Assembly (NCBI GenBank): GCA_949291365.1
Contig: CASEVJ010000009.1
Coordinates: forward strand, 39,234 to 103,233
Length of the DNA: 64,000 bases
From: an uncultured bacterium
Lineage (GTDB): Bacteria > Elusimicrobiota > Elusimicrobia > Elusimicrobiales > Elusimicrobiaceae
Direction of reading: 5' to 3'
A model generated the notes under the pieces. It did no database searches. It was not told the DNA's origin and saw only the letters and a list, made by a program, of their open reading frames with translations. Positions within the stretch are counted from its first letter, which is position 1, and the number at the start of each line of letters is the position of its first letter. Shown in pieces: positions 1-8,155 of this stretch. A program made the position numbers and the translations under genes.

Positions 1-347
1 GTGGGCTCAAGTTGGCGGTAGCATCCAACAAATACCAGTCCGCCACCACGGAGCTGGTCAAGCATTATTTCCCGCAGATTGATTTTGCCGCTATATTGGG
101 CCAGCGGGAGGGGTTGCCTACGAAACCAGACCCGCTTTTTGTGCAGGAAATCCTGACGCAAACCGGTGTTCGCCCGGCAGATACGCTGTATGTGGGAGAT
201 TCGGACGTAGATATGCAAACCGCCCGCAATGCCGGGGTGGATGCCTGTGCGGTGACGTGGGGCTTTCGTACGCAGACGGAGCTGGAGGCCTACCACCCCC
301 GCTATGTGGTGCATTCCCCGCATGAAATTTTAGCTATTGTGCGATAA
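1..347 (+). CDS. HAD-family phosphatase, phosphoglycolate-phosphatase-like (5' end missing)
   Basis: This is the C-terminal part of a haloacid-dehalogenase-fold phosphatase; the reading frame is open to the left edge (from base 3), so the N-terminus with the nucleophile Asp lies outside the window. Visible motifs are a Ser/Asn segment 'LAVASNKY' (HAD motif II), a Lys in 'KPDP' (motif III), and the acidic motif IV 'GDSDVDMQTARNAG'. The spacing and the ending 'TWGFRT' resemble phosphoglycolate phosphatase (Gph), which removes the phosphate from 2-phosphoglycolate. Substrate is inferred only. A terminator-like hairpin follows directly. Identification as HAD is secure; the exact substrate is not. 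Confidence 0.85.
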   Translation, partial: GLKLAVASNKYQSATTELVKHYFPQIDFAAILGQREGLPTKPDPLFVQEILTQTGVRPADTLYVGDSDVDMQTARNAGVDACAVTWGFRTQTELEAYHPRYVVHSPHEILAIVR

Positions 348-354
348 GTGTTGT

Positions 355-379
355 TACCCCCTGTTAAAGGGGGTATTTT
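355..379 (+). terminator. intrinsic terminator after the HAD phosphatase gene
   Basis: Stem TACCCCC/GGGGGTA (355-361 and 369-375) with a 7-nt loop, followed by TTTT. It lies 7 nt after the stop codon. Confidence 0.65.
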
Positions 380-435
380 CTGGGTATAGCCAGCGGCAAC
401 CAGAGCGGTGCGGCCTATGAGCAAGACGCCCGGGG

Positions 436-1542
436 TTATAAGGTGTGGGCTAGGCGGCGCAGATAGCGTGCTGTATGGCGCATACTGTCAGCCGGCGTTG
501 GGGCAAAGTCTGTTAGGCAGCCCAGCTGCAGGTGTAGCTTATGCGGCAGTTTGGCCAGGACATTGGGCGCATAAGTGCCGCATAAAAAAAGTACGGGCTT
601 TTTTAATTTAGCGGCCATATCCAGCACCGCCAGCGGTGCCTTGCCATAGAGTGTTTGTTCGTCCAGTTTCCCTTCCGTTGTGATAAGCAAATCCGCCCGG
701 CGCGCCCAGTGCTCCAGCGGCAGGTGCTTTTTTATAAAATCTGCTCCAAATACAATTTGCGCGCCCAATAATCCGTACAGCCCTGCGCCCAGGGCTCCTG
801 CCGCAGCGGTGCCGGGGGTATGGGCAATGTCTTTGCCGGTGGCTTGCCGTACGGCGCGGGCATAGATGCACAGGGCTTTCTCCAGGGTGCGCACTTGGGC
901 CGCCGTAGCCCCTTTCTGTGGGCCAAATACCCGGGCGGAGCCCGTGGGGCCCAGCATGGGGTTTCTGACGTCTGCTATGGCATAAATTTTGATACCGCGC
1001 AGCATGCGTGCGGTGGCTGTGTTGTCTAGATATTGCAAGCGCCGCAGCGGCTGGGCGCCGTTTGGCAGGGGGAGGCGGTGTTTGTCTAAAAAACGGGTGC
1101 CCAAGGCGCGTGCTAAGCCGGCTCCTCCGTCGTTGCAGGCCACGCCGCCCAGCCCAATATATATTTTTTTGGCTCCGCGTTTGACCGCATGGGCAATCAC
1201 CTGCCCTACGCCAAAAGAAGAAGCACCCAAGGGGTCTAACTCTTCTTTTTTGGCTTTCCCCAGCCCGCAGATACGGGCGCTTTCAATAACGGCTGTTTTT
1301 TCTTTTTCCAGCCACAGATAAGAGGTGCTCTTTTTTTGCTGGAAGGCGTTTTGGGCCTGCAGGCGCACGATGCGGGCCGCCGGGTGCAGTGCTTTAAAAA
1401 AATCAATAAATCCGTCACCCCCGTCTGAAAGTGCAAAGGCGTGCACGCGGTGTTTTTTTTGCAGGGCATTGGTCAAAACGCGCGCCGTTTGGCGCGCGCT
1501 TAAAGAACCTTTGAAACTATTGGGCAGAATAAGAATGTGCAT
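436..1542 (-). CDS. glxK: glycerate 2-kinase (GlxK/GarK family)
   Basis: 368 aa, the normal length for the GlxK-type glycerate kinase family, which phosphorylates D-glycerate with ATP. The N-terminus 'MHILILPNSFKGSL' is the family signature, followed by 'ALSDGGDGF' and the Gly-rich 'IGLGGVACNDGGAG'. Near the C-terminus 'LLITTEGKLDEQTLYGKAP' is the conserved Glu-Gly-x-x-Asp-x-Q-T block. Its ATG overlaps the TGA of the upstream outer-membrane protein gene (TGATG), so the two are probably translationally coupled although no functional link is obvious. A cytoplasmic enzyme feeding glycerate into lower glycolysis. High confidence in the family. Confidence 0.93.
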   Translation of the reverse strand: MHILILPNSFKGSLSARQTARVLTNALQKKHRVHAFALSDGGDGFIDFFKALHPAARIVRLQAQNAFQQKKSTSYLWLEKEKTAVIESARICGLGKAKKEELDPLGASSFGVGQVIAHAVKRGAKKIYIGLGGVACNDGGAGLARALGTRFLDKHRLPLPNGAQPLRRLQYLDNTATARMLRGIKIYAIADVRNPMLGPTGSARVFGPQKGATAAQVRTLEKALCIYARAVRQATGKDIAHTPGTAAAGALGAGLYGLLGAQIVFGADFIKKHLPLEHWARRADLLITTEGKLDEQTLYGKAPLAVLDMAAKLKKPVLFLCGTYAPNVLAKLPHKLHLQLGCLTDFAPTPADSMRHTARYLRRLAHTL

Positions 1543-2900
1543 CAGAATTTCCAGCTGAATTTTACTGAAGCCACTAAATTGGCGACGGAAGAATCTTTAA
1601 ACGCCCCGGAATGCGGTGTAAAAAATTCCTGCACTTCCAGCCCCAGCATTAGGTCGTCAAAGTGTGTTTCCACGCCGGCACCGACAGCCCCGACAAAGCC
1701 GTTGCCGTCAATGGTATGGGACTGAATGACGCCGCGGTAATTGAGCGAGAGCATTCTGTATCCGCCGGAAGCAGTCAGATAGAACGAGAATAAATCGTCC
1801 GGATTAAAATAATAATTGGCTTTGAGCAACAGGTCAATGGCTTGGCCGCTGGTATGCACGGACAAATCCGAATCCAGCGGATAGGGCAGCGGGCGGCCGG
1901 CGGCTTGGGCGGAGTCATTGGCTTCCTGGATAGCCGGGTCTTTGTCTTCAAAAGAAGCGTTGGAAATATTGGCAATGGCCAATGCGGGCCCCAGCCATAA
2001 ATTACTGCTTTTTACGCGCCAGAGGAAAGTGGCTTCCGCACGTACACCTGTGCCGCCAACATCATAGGGGTCGGTGCCGGCAAAACCGGGTTTGTCTGTA
2101 TTGTCCAATTTTAAATCGTTCATTTGTGCGCCGACCGTAATGGCAAAATAGCGGTTGGAAGCGCTGTCTTTGGGACGTTTGGCGCGTTTGGCTTCGGCTT
2201 TTTTGATTTGTTCCAGCTTGCCGCTGCGGGCTGCTTCGGCGGTTTTGACGATGGCCGTTTCCTCATTAGATGCTTTGTTGGCACCGGAGAGGAAGGCCTC
2301 CTCGTCGCTCATTTGGGCGCGGCGCGCGCGGATTTCCGCGGCGGAAATTTCCTGTACGGTTTGCACTTGTCCGTTTACAATTTCGGGTTTTTTGACGTCA
2401 AATACTTTTTCAATATCGGCATCAAACGTCAGCCCGCCTGCGGCGCTGACGGTGCCGGGCGCGGCGGCCTGGGCACCTGCCGCTGCGACTGCCGCTTCTG
2501 CGGCTTGCTGTTGTTGGCGCGCCTGCTGGGCTGCTACGGCCTGCTGGGCGGTTTGGGTTTGGTCATAATCATACACTTCCACCGACACAATTTGCGGCAT
2601 GTCAATATTGACTACGCCTTGGTCGGTTTGCAGCACCATATTAAATTCGTCTAAATCCAAAATTACACCGACCAGCTGCGTGCCCCCTTTTAAGAAAATG
2701 CGGTGCTGGTCAGGCAACACGGCTTCTACGTCACGCTGGCTGAGTACCACCGGGCCGTAAGACGTGTTCATATTAATAGTGTGCTCCGATTGAGATACAA
2801 TGGAACCGCTGATAAAGGTGCCGTCTTTTAATTTGACGGTTTCGGCAAAAGAAAGGGAAAAAAGGAAAAAGAAAAGCAGTAAAACGGCACTTTTTTTCAT
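1542..2900 (-). CDS. predicted outer-membrane beta-barrel protein with two N-terminal LSm-like repeats
   Basis: 452 aa, function unknown. A clear Sec signal peptide (about residues 1-19, 'LFFFLFSLSFA') is followed by two similar ~45-residue beta-rich repeats, 'VKLKDGTFISGSI...' and 'IFLKGGTQLVGVI...', each ending in a hydrophobic-Ser-Val-Glu type strand; they resemble SH3/LSm-like small barrels. Next comes a Gln/Ala-rich stretch (about 110-150), a charged helix (about 200-235), and a C-terminal region of alternating beta-strands ending in aromatic Phe ('SVKFSWKF'), typical of an outer-membrane barrel recognised by BamA. SD-like GGGGG precedes the ATG. The following glycerate kinase gene overlaps its stop codon. 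Family not recognised; the outer-membrane location is inferred. Confidence 0.8.
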   Translation of the reverse strand: MKKSAVLLLFFFLFSLSFAETVKLKDGTFISGSIVSQSEHTINMNTSYGPVVLSQRDVEAVLPDQHRIFLKGGTQLVGVILDLDEFNMVLQTDQGVVNIDMPQIVSVEVYDYDQTQTAQQAVAAQQARQQQQAAEAAVAAAGAQAAAPGTVSAAGGLTFDADIEKVFDVKKPEIVNGQVQTVQEISAAEIRARRAQMSDEEAFLSGANKASNEETAIVKTAEAARSGKLEQIKKAEAKRAKRPKDSASNRYFAITVGAQMNDLKLDNTDKPGFAGTDPYDVGGTGVRAEATFLWRVKSSNLWLGPALAIANISNASFEDKDPAIQEANDSAQAAGRPLPYPLDSDLSVHTSGQAIDLLLKANYYFNPDDLFSFYLTASGGYRMLSLNYRGVIQSHTIDGNGFVGAVGAGVETHFDDLMLGLEVQEFFTPHSGAFKDSSVANLVASVKFSWKF

Positions 2901-2923
2901 ACAACCCCCGGCGCATCTGCATA

Positions 2924-2950
2924 AGAAGGCGGCGTTCTGCGCCGCCTTCT
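2924..2950 (-). terminator. intrinsic terminator of the small membrane protein gene
   Basis: Perfect 11-bp stem (2924-2934 with 2940-2950, AGAAGGCGGCG) with a 5-nt loop, just downstream of the minus-strand stop at 2961; the T-run is weak (TTAT). Confidence 0.6.
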
Positions 2951-2960
2951 GTGAACAGAG

Positions 2961-3281
2961 TTATTTTTCTTCGCTTTTTACGACGACAACTTCTTCTTTT
3001 TTGGCTTCACAGCAGCACGGGGCTACCGCTTTTTTGATTTTGCGCAGGGCTTTTAAAACAGCCGCTACGGTCAAAAAGCCCAGCATGACGCTTAAGCTGT
3101 TGGTCAAAAAGCCCAGCAGCGTCTGCCAATAGGCACTGCCGCTAATCATCGGAGACGTGCTCATCACGATTACAATATAAATCGTGTACGCCAGCGTAAA
3201 GTAAAACAAGGCCACGAAAATCCAGTACAGCCCTCTGAGGCAAAACCAGTTGTGCGGCCACCATTTGTTTTTGCAAGCCAT
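2961..3281 (-). CDS. small two-helix membrane protein of unknown function
   Basis: 106 aa from the ATG at 3281, chosen because AAAGGAG lies at ideal spacing before it; an upstream in-frame extension has no such site. The sequence begins 'MACKNKWWPHNWFC', has two strong hydrophobic helices (about residues 17-41 and 55-78), then a basic stretch 'KALRKIKKAVAP', a Cys triplet 'CCC' and an acidic/Lys tail 'KKEEVVVVKSEEK'. The Trp/Cys-rich head and Cys triplet could bind metal or be acylated, but this is speculation. No family recognised. It is monocistronic, with its own terminator. Confidence 0.7.
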   Translation of the reverse strand: MACKNKWWPHNWFCLRGLYWIFVALFYFTLAYTIYIVIVMSTSPMISGSAYWQTLLGFLTNSLSVMLGFLTVAAVLKALRKIKKAVAPCCCEAKKEEVVVVKSEEK

Positions 3282-3383
3282 GGTATACTCCTTTCTGTCA
3301 AATTCGGCTGAGGGAACCCCCTGTGCCGTTAACAAATATATTGTATCAAAAGCAGATAGGAAAAACAGGTTTTTTGTCCGTTT

Positions 3384-5051
3384 TTATGCCGCGCGCGCTG
3401 CCTGTGTGCGGCGGCGCATTTCCTGGGCGTGCAGCAAGGCGGTTTTGTCTTGGTCGGAAGCGGCCCCCAGCATGCGTGCCAGCTCGCGGGTGATTTCCTG
3501 CGCTGTCAACGGGGTGAGCGAAACGTCGGTTTTTTGGCCGTCGGTAGATTTTTCTATATGAAAGAATGCGTCCGCCCAGGCCGCTACGGAAGCCAAGTGG
3601 GTGACACACAGCACCTGCCGCCCCTGGGCCACAGCGTGCAATTTTTCGCCCACCAGGGTAGCAGTGCGCCCGCCTACGCCGCTGTCCACCTCGTCAAATA
3701 CCATGACCGGTATTTCCCCGGCCAGCACGGTTTTCAGCCCCAGCATCACGCGCGAAAGCTCCCCGCCGGAAGCCGCCAGCGCCAGCGGGCGCGGCGCTTG
3801 GCCCGGATTGGGGGAGAATAAAAATTCCACCCGGTCTGCCCCGTCCGGCTCCGGGTTTTCCTCGTCCATTTCTACGGCAATTTCAAAGAGAAGCCCTTTA
3901 AACCCCAAAGGCGTAATTTCATGGATCAGCCGTTTGGCCAGCTCCTGGGCTGCTTGGACGCGTCGGGCGTGCAGCTCTTGGCACTGTTTGCCTAATGCGG
4001 CGCGGGCCTTTTGCTCGCGGCGGAGCAGTTCTTCTTCATGCAGTTGGGAGTTTTGTAAATTGTCTATTTGGGTTTTCAATTCTTCTTCTTTATGCAGTAC
4101 ATCTGTAAGCTCCGGGCCGTATTTGAGTTTGAGCCGTTTGAGCTTTTCGTGCCGGGAGAGCATATCGTCTAATGTTTGCGGGTCTGCGTTTAAGGTGCTT
4201 TGGTAAGCGCTTAAATCGGCGCAGGCGTCGTTTACCAGGGTTTGCGCATGTTCTAATTTTTCCGCTACGGCGGCGGTGTGTTCGTCCAGCTCCGCCATTT
4301 CGTGCACCTGATGCAGCGCGCGGCCCAAGAGAGCCGTGGCGGAATTTTCTTCTTCATATAAACGCTGGTACGCCTGCCCTGCCAGCTCCAGCAAGCGGCC
4401 GGCATGTTTCATTTGGGGCAGTTTTTGCTCTAGTTCCGTATCTTCGCCCGGTTGGGGGCGGACTTTTTCTATTTCCTGGAGCTGAAACGTGTACAAATCA
4501 AGCAGGCGCGCTTTTTCCTGCTCGCTCATCTGGGCCGCCTCCAGCCGTTCCTGGGCCTGGCGCCATTGGTGATAGGCGGCGGCTGTTTTTTCGCGCAGGG
4601 GCAGCAGCCGGGCATAGGTGTCCAGCAGGCGCAGCTGTATGTCAGTATGCAGCAAACTTTGGTGTTCATGCTGCCCATGGAAATCCACCAGCTCCCGGCC
4701 CAGCTCTGCCAAGGCCGCTGCGGAAACGGCCTGCCGGTTGATAAATGCTTTGCTTTTACCTTTGCGGTCTAGCGTACGCCGCAGTACCAGGGTGTTTTCT
4801 CCGGAGGCGTATTTCTGGCGCAAGGCCGGGCTGACGGCCTTAACATCAAATTCGGCCTGCACTTCCAGCTGGTCGGCTCCGTCTTTGATAAGCGATACCG
4901 ACCCGCGCGCCCCCAGCGCAAACCCTAATGCGGAAATGGCCACGGATTTGCCGGCCCCCGTTTCCCCGGTAAAAACATTTAGCCCGGGCTTGGGGGAAAA
5001 TTCCACATAGGATATCACGGCAAAATTACGCACGGACAGTTTATGAAGCAT
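3384..5051 (-). CDS. recN: DNA repair protein RecN
   Basis: 555 aa SMC-like ATPase acting in double-strand-break repair. The start is the ATG at 5051, with GGGGAGAA just upstream inside the end of nadK; the N-terminus 'MLHKLSVRNFAVI' is typical. Walker A is 'GETGAGKS' (about residue 30), the middle (about 155-370) is coiled-coil rich in Glu/Leu/Gln, and the C-terminal half has the ABC signature 'ASGGELSRVMLG' followed by Walker B 'VMVFDEVDSGVGG' and the 'CVTHLASVAAWAD' switch His. It overlaps nadK by 11 bp, the widespread bacterial nadK-recN pairing. Confidence 0.96.
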   Translation of the reverse strand: MLHKLSVRNFAVISYVEFSPKPGLNVFTGETGAGKSVAISALGFALGARGSVSLIKDGADQLEVQAEFDVKAVSPALRQKYASGENTLVLRRTLDRKGKSKAFINRQAVSAAALAELGRELVDFHGQHEHQSLLHTDIQLRLLDTYARLLPLREKTAAAYHQWRQAQERLEAAQMSEQEKARLLDLYTFQLQEIEKVRPQPGEDTELEQKLPQMKHAGRLLELAGQAYQRLYEEENSATALLGRALHQVHEMAELDEHTAAVAEKLEHAQTLVNDACADLSAYQSTLNADPQTLDDMLSRHEKLKRLKLKYGPELTDVLHKEEELKTQIDNLQNSQLHEEELLRREQKARAALGKQCQELHARRVQAAQELAKRLIHEITPLGFKGLLFEIAVEMDEENPEPDGADRVEFLFSPNPGQAPRPLALAASGGELSRVMLGLKTVLAGEIPVMVFDEVDSGVGGRTATLVGEKLHAVAQGRQVLCVTHLASVAAWADAFFHIEKSTDGQKTDVSLTPLTAQEITRELARMLGAASDQDKTALLHAQEMRRRTQAARAA

Positions 5052-5886
5052 CGCGTTCTCCCCATTCCAGTTTGTCGCGCAGGCGGGTGAAAAAATCAAA
5101 TTGGCCGGCACTTATCAGCTGTGCTTCGTGGGTGGCGCGGCGTACGATAACGCGGTCTGCGGTTTTTAATTCAAAATTTTCCTGACCGTCCAAGCTGGCT
5201 ACGGCCCGGTCGTTGGGGTTTTTAAATGCGGGGGAAAAGACCCATTCCTCATCAGCCCGCACCAACAGCGGGCGTTCCGTTAAACTGTGCGGGCAAAGCG
5301 GAGTGACCAGCAGTACGTTTAAATCCGGCTCTACGATAGGGCCTCCCGCCGCCAGTGAATAGGCAGTGGATCCGGCCGGCGTAGATACGATGACTCCGTC
5401 CCCGTAATAGCGTTTTAGTTCCAACCCGCCTGCCAAAAGCCGCAGTGCAAAGGCCCGGGGCTGCAACGTTTTAATCACGCAGTCATTAAATGCAAGCATA
5501 TTGCGCACGGGGTCTTGTCCGGCGCGCTCTATATCCACACAGAGCAGCAACCGGCGGGTGATTTGAAAATGGCCTTCTAAAATTTGTTGCAGCCCCGCGC
5601 GGGCGTTTTCCTCTTCGCAGGCGGACAAAAACCCCAAACTGCCGCAGTTTACCGCCAGTACGGGTATGCCCAGCGCCGCTGTCTGGCGCGCACAGCGCAG
5701 GGTGGTGCCGTCCCCGCCTAAACTGACGCATACATCCGTTTTAGGATAGCGGCTGATTAAATGATAATCCAAGACTGTGTCTGAATGCACCCCTTTTGTC
5801 TGCAAAAAATCCGCCAGCTGCCGGGCCGTTTGCGCGGCATTGGGCTGGGAGGGATTGCATACAAATAGCACCTGGCGTACGTTCAT
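5041..5886 (-). CDS. nadK: NAD kinase
   Basis: 281 aa, cytoplasmic, makes NADP+ from NAD+ and ATP. The diagnostic 'SLGGDGTTLR' motif is at about residue 55; the second conserved block 'GDGVIVSTPAGSTAYSLAAGG' appears near residue 170, with the Asp and the STPAGSTAY loop intact. The C-terminal 'SLDGQ' motif is also present. A TAGAAT -10-like hexamer (TTTTGCTAGAAT) lies 8 nt before the ATG, and GAGGTG between them could serve as SD, so the leader is very short or absent. The downstream recN start lies inside this gene. Confidence 0.95.
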   Translation of the reverse strand: MNVRQVLFVCNPSQPNAAQTARQLADFLQTKGVHSDTVLDYHLISRYPKTDVCVSLGGDGTTLRCARQTAALGIPVLAVNCGSLGFLSACEEENARAGLQQILEGHFQITRRLLLCVDIERAGQDPVRNMLAFNDCVIKTLQPRAFALRLLAGGLELKRYYGDGVIVSTPAGSTAYSLAAGGPIVEPDLNVLLVTPLCPHSLTERPLLVRADEEWVFSPAFKNPNDRAVASLDGQENFELKTADRVIVRRATHEAQLISAGQFDFFTRLRDKLEWGERDAS

Positions 5887-5980
5887 AGCACCTCATTCTA
5901 GCAAAATATGCACCTCCCGCGCACCGTCCTGTATAGTACAAAACAGCCGGCATTTATCTCCGGCAGAGCCCGTGTAAGAA

Positions 5981-5989
5981 TGGTATAAT
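5981..5989 (+). promoter_or_regulatory. extended -10 promoter element of nifU-nifS
   Basis: TGGTATAAT, an extended -10 box (TGn plus consensus TATAAT), 20 nt before the nifU ATG. An AGAGAGG ribosome-binding site follows at 5998-6004. No convincing -35 is visible, as expected for an extended -10. Confidence 0.7.
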
Positions 5990-6009
5990 AAATAAAAGAG
6001 AGGTTTTGT

Positions 6010-6864
6010 ATGTGGGATTATACTGATAAAGTAATGGAACATTTTCGGCACCCGCGCAATGTGGGCGCCATACCCAATGCCGACGCCACGGGCCAAGTGG
6101 GCAGTTTGGTGTGCGGCGATGCGTTAAAGCTTACTTTAAAAATCAATAAAGATACCGAAGTGATTGAGGACGCCAAATTTGAAACGTTCGGCTGTGCCAG
6201 CGCGATTGCTTCTTCGTCCGTATTGACGGAGATGATTAAAGGCAAGACGCTGCAAGAGGCCGCTAAAATCACCAATCAGGATATTGCCGATGAGCTGGGC
6301 TCTCTGCCGGCGGAAAAAATGCACTGCTCCGTGATGGGCATGGAAGCGCTGGAGGCGGCGGTGCAGAGCTACCGCCAGGGCGGCAAGCCGGTCGTTTTTG
6401 AACAAGAATCGGAAAAAATCGTGTGTCATTGTTTTAATGTGTCGGAAGAAACGATTATCAAAGCCATTCGCTCCAACCACTTAAAAACCGTGGAAGAAGT
6501 GACTTTTTATACCAAAGCCGGCGGCGGCTGCGGGCGCTGCAAAGGGGAAATCCAAAAGATTTTGGATAAAGTCAATTCCTGTGCTGTGCCGCAGACCCCG
6601 CAAACGGAAGAGAAAAAATTTGCGGATTTGACCATTGTGGAAAAAATCAAACGCCTTGAAAAAGTGCTGGAAGAGGACGTCCGCCCGCAGCTGAATATGG
6701 ACGGCGGCTCCGTGGAATTGGTGGACGTAAGCGGCACAACGGTCAAGGTGCGCCTGCTGGGCATGTGCAGCGGCTGTATGGCGGCGCCTGTAACGCTGAA
6801 GAATTTTGTGGAAAAAACCCTGAAAGAAAAATTAGACCCCTCCCTTACCGTGGAGCAGGCCTAA
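6010..6864 (+). CDS. nifU: Fe-S cluster scaffold protein NifU (three-domain form)
   Basis: 284 aa. Domain 1 (about 1-125) is IscU-like, with the three cluster Cys in 'LVCGDA' (Cys35), 'FGCASA' and 'MHCSVMG'. Domain 2 (about 137-185) is a BFD-like [2Fe-2S] domain with 'VCHCFNV' and 'GGCGRC'. Domain 3 (about 215-284) is an Nfu-type domain with the CxxC 'MCSGCM'. This is the full NifU architecture, used outside nitrogen fixation as the general Fe-S scaffold in some anaerobes; no nif structural genes are seen here. Its partner desulfurase nifS follows 11 nt downstream. Clients would include the [FeFe] hydrogenases encoded in this window (inference). Confidence 0.95.
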   Translation: MWDYTDKVMEHFRHPRNVGAIPNADATGQVGSLVCGDALKLTLKINKDTEVIEDAKFETFGCASAIASSSVLTEMIKGKTLQEAAKITNQDIADELGSLPAEKMHCSVMGMEALEAAVQSYRQGGKPVVFEQESEKIVCHCFNVSEETIIKAIRSNHLKTVEEVTFYTKAGGGCGRCKGEIQKILDKVNSCAVPQTPQTEEKKFADLTIVEKIKRLEKVLEEDVRPQLNMDGGSVELVDVSGTTVKVRLLGMCSGCMAAPVTLKNFVEKTLKEKLDPSLTVEQA

Positions 6865-6875
6865 AGAGGCAGGCC

Positions 6876-8042
6876 GTGAAAATCATCTATTTAGATAATA
6901 ACGCTACGACCCAAGTGGCCCCTGCGGTGGCGCAGGCCATAGCCCCATACTTTACCGAGAAATACGGCAACGCTTCCTCCATGTATCCGCTGGCGGCTGA
7001 GGCCAAAAAAGCCATGGACATTGCCCGGGCGGAAGTGGCCGATTTAATCGGTGCGGACTATGCCGATGAAATTATTTTTACTTCTTGCGCTACCGAAAGC
7101 GACAATACCGCCATTTTCTCCGCGGTGCGCAGTTTCCCGCAGAAAAAACATATCATCACCTCTGCCGTAGAACACCCGGCGGTGCTGCACCCCTTTAGTT
7201 ATTTGGAAACCCGGGGGTATAAGGTGGATTATATCGGGGTGGACGCCCAGGGCCGTTTTAATATGCAGCAGTATAAAAAAGCCCTGACGGACGATACGGC
7301 TTTGGTGTCTGTGATGTGGGTCAACAGTGAAACGGGCACCATTTTCCCGGTGCCGGAAATTGCGGCATTAGCCAAAGAACACGGCGCCTTGTTTCATACG
7401 GACGCAGTGCAAGCCATTGGCAAAATGCCGGTGGACGTGAAAAACACAAAAATAGACATGCTCTCTTTATCCGGGCACAAGTTTCACGCGCCCAAAGGAG
7501 TGGGGGCTTTGTATGTGCGGCGCGGGACGCGCTTTACCGAATTTATGATGGGCGGCCATCAGGAAAAAGGTCGCCGCGGCGGCACTGAAAACGTGCCCTA
7601 TATCGCCGGGCTTGGCACGGCTGCCGTATTGGCCAAAACCCGTCTTTCCGACGGCAGTTTGGCGCGTATGGCTGCGCTGCGCGACAAATTGCAAAACGGG
7701 CTTTTAGCTTCTATCCCCGAGAGCAAATTAAACGGCGACCCGGAACACCGGGTGCCCAATACCGTCAACATCAGCTTTGGCTATGTGGAAGGGGAAGCAA
7801 TTTTGATGCACCTAAACGAGTATGGCATCTGCGCCTCTTCCGGTTCTGCATGTACGTCGGGCTCGTTGGAACCGTCGCATGTATTGCGGGCGATGGGGGT
7901 GGATTTTAAATTTGCCCACGGCTCGGTGCGTTTTTCTTTATCCGACCAAACTACCGAGGCGGAAGTGAATAAAGTGCTGGAAGTAATGCCCGGTATTATT
8001 GAGAACCTGCGCAAAATTTCGCCTTTCTCCCGCATGAATTAA
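6876..8042 (+). CDS. nifS: cysteine desulfurase NifS
   Basis: 388 aa PLP enzyme delivering sulfur from cysteine to NifU. I chose the GTG at 6876 because it lies 11 nt after the nifU stop, has AGAGG before it, and yields the canonical N-terminus 'VKIIYLDNNATT'; a longer in-frame start inside nifU would add unrelated residues. The PLP Lys is in 'SGHKFHAPKGVG' and the catalytic Cys loop is 'SSGSACTSGS' (NifS/IscS type I). A strong terminator follows, so the operon is nifU-nifS only. Confidence 0.95.
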   Translation: MKIIYLDNNATTQVAPAVAQAIAPYFTEKYGNASSMYPLAAEAKKAMDIARAEVADLIGADYADEIIFTSCATESDNTAIFSAVRSFPQKKHIITSAVEHPAVLHPFSYLETRGYKVDYIGVDAQGRFNMQQYKKALTDDTALVSVMWVNSETGTIFPVPEIAALAKEHGALFHTDAVQAIGKMPVDVKNTKIDMLSLSGHKFHAPKGVGALYVRRGTRFTEFMMGGHQEKGRRGGTENVPYIAGLGTAAVLAKTRLSDGSLARMAALRDKLQNGLLASIPESKLNGDPEHRVPNTVNISFGYVEGEAILMHLNEYGICASSGSACTSGSLEPSHVLRAMGVDFKFAHGSVRFSLSDQTTEAEVNKVLEVMPGIIENLRKISPFSRMN

Positions 8043-8057
8043 AAAAGCGCTTATTTT

Positions 8058-8093
8058 AACAAACGCCCGCGCTTGAAGCGGGCGTTTGTTTTT
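8058..8093 (+). terminator. intrinsic terminator of nifU-nifS
   Basis: 13-bp stem AACAAACGCCCGC / GCGGGCGTTTGTT (8058-8070, 8078-8090) with a 7-nt loop, running into TTT. Confidence 0.9.
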
Positions 8094-8155
8094 GCTAGGA
8101 TAAAATCAATCGCCGGTGTCTATGCGGCCGACGGTTCCCAATCCGAGGTGTGCCC

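Noticed and set aside
2124..2654. Long plus-strand frame opposite the outer-membrane protein gene
   Set aside because: Gly/Phe/Cys-rich antisense frame caused by the Ala/Gln-rich codons of the real gene; no start signal.
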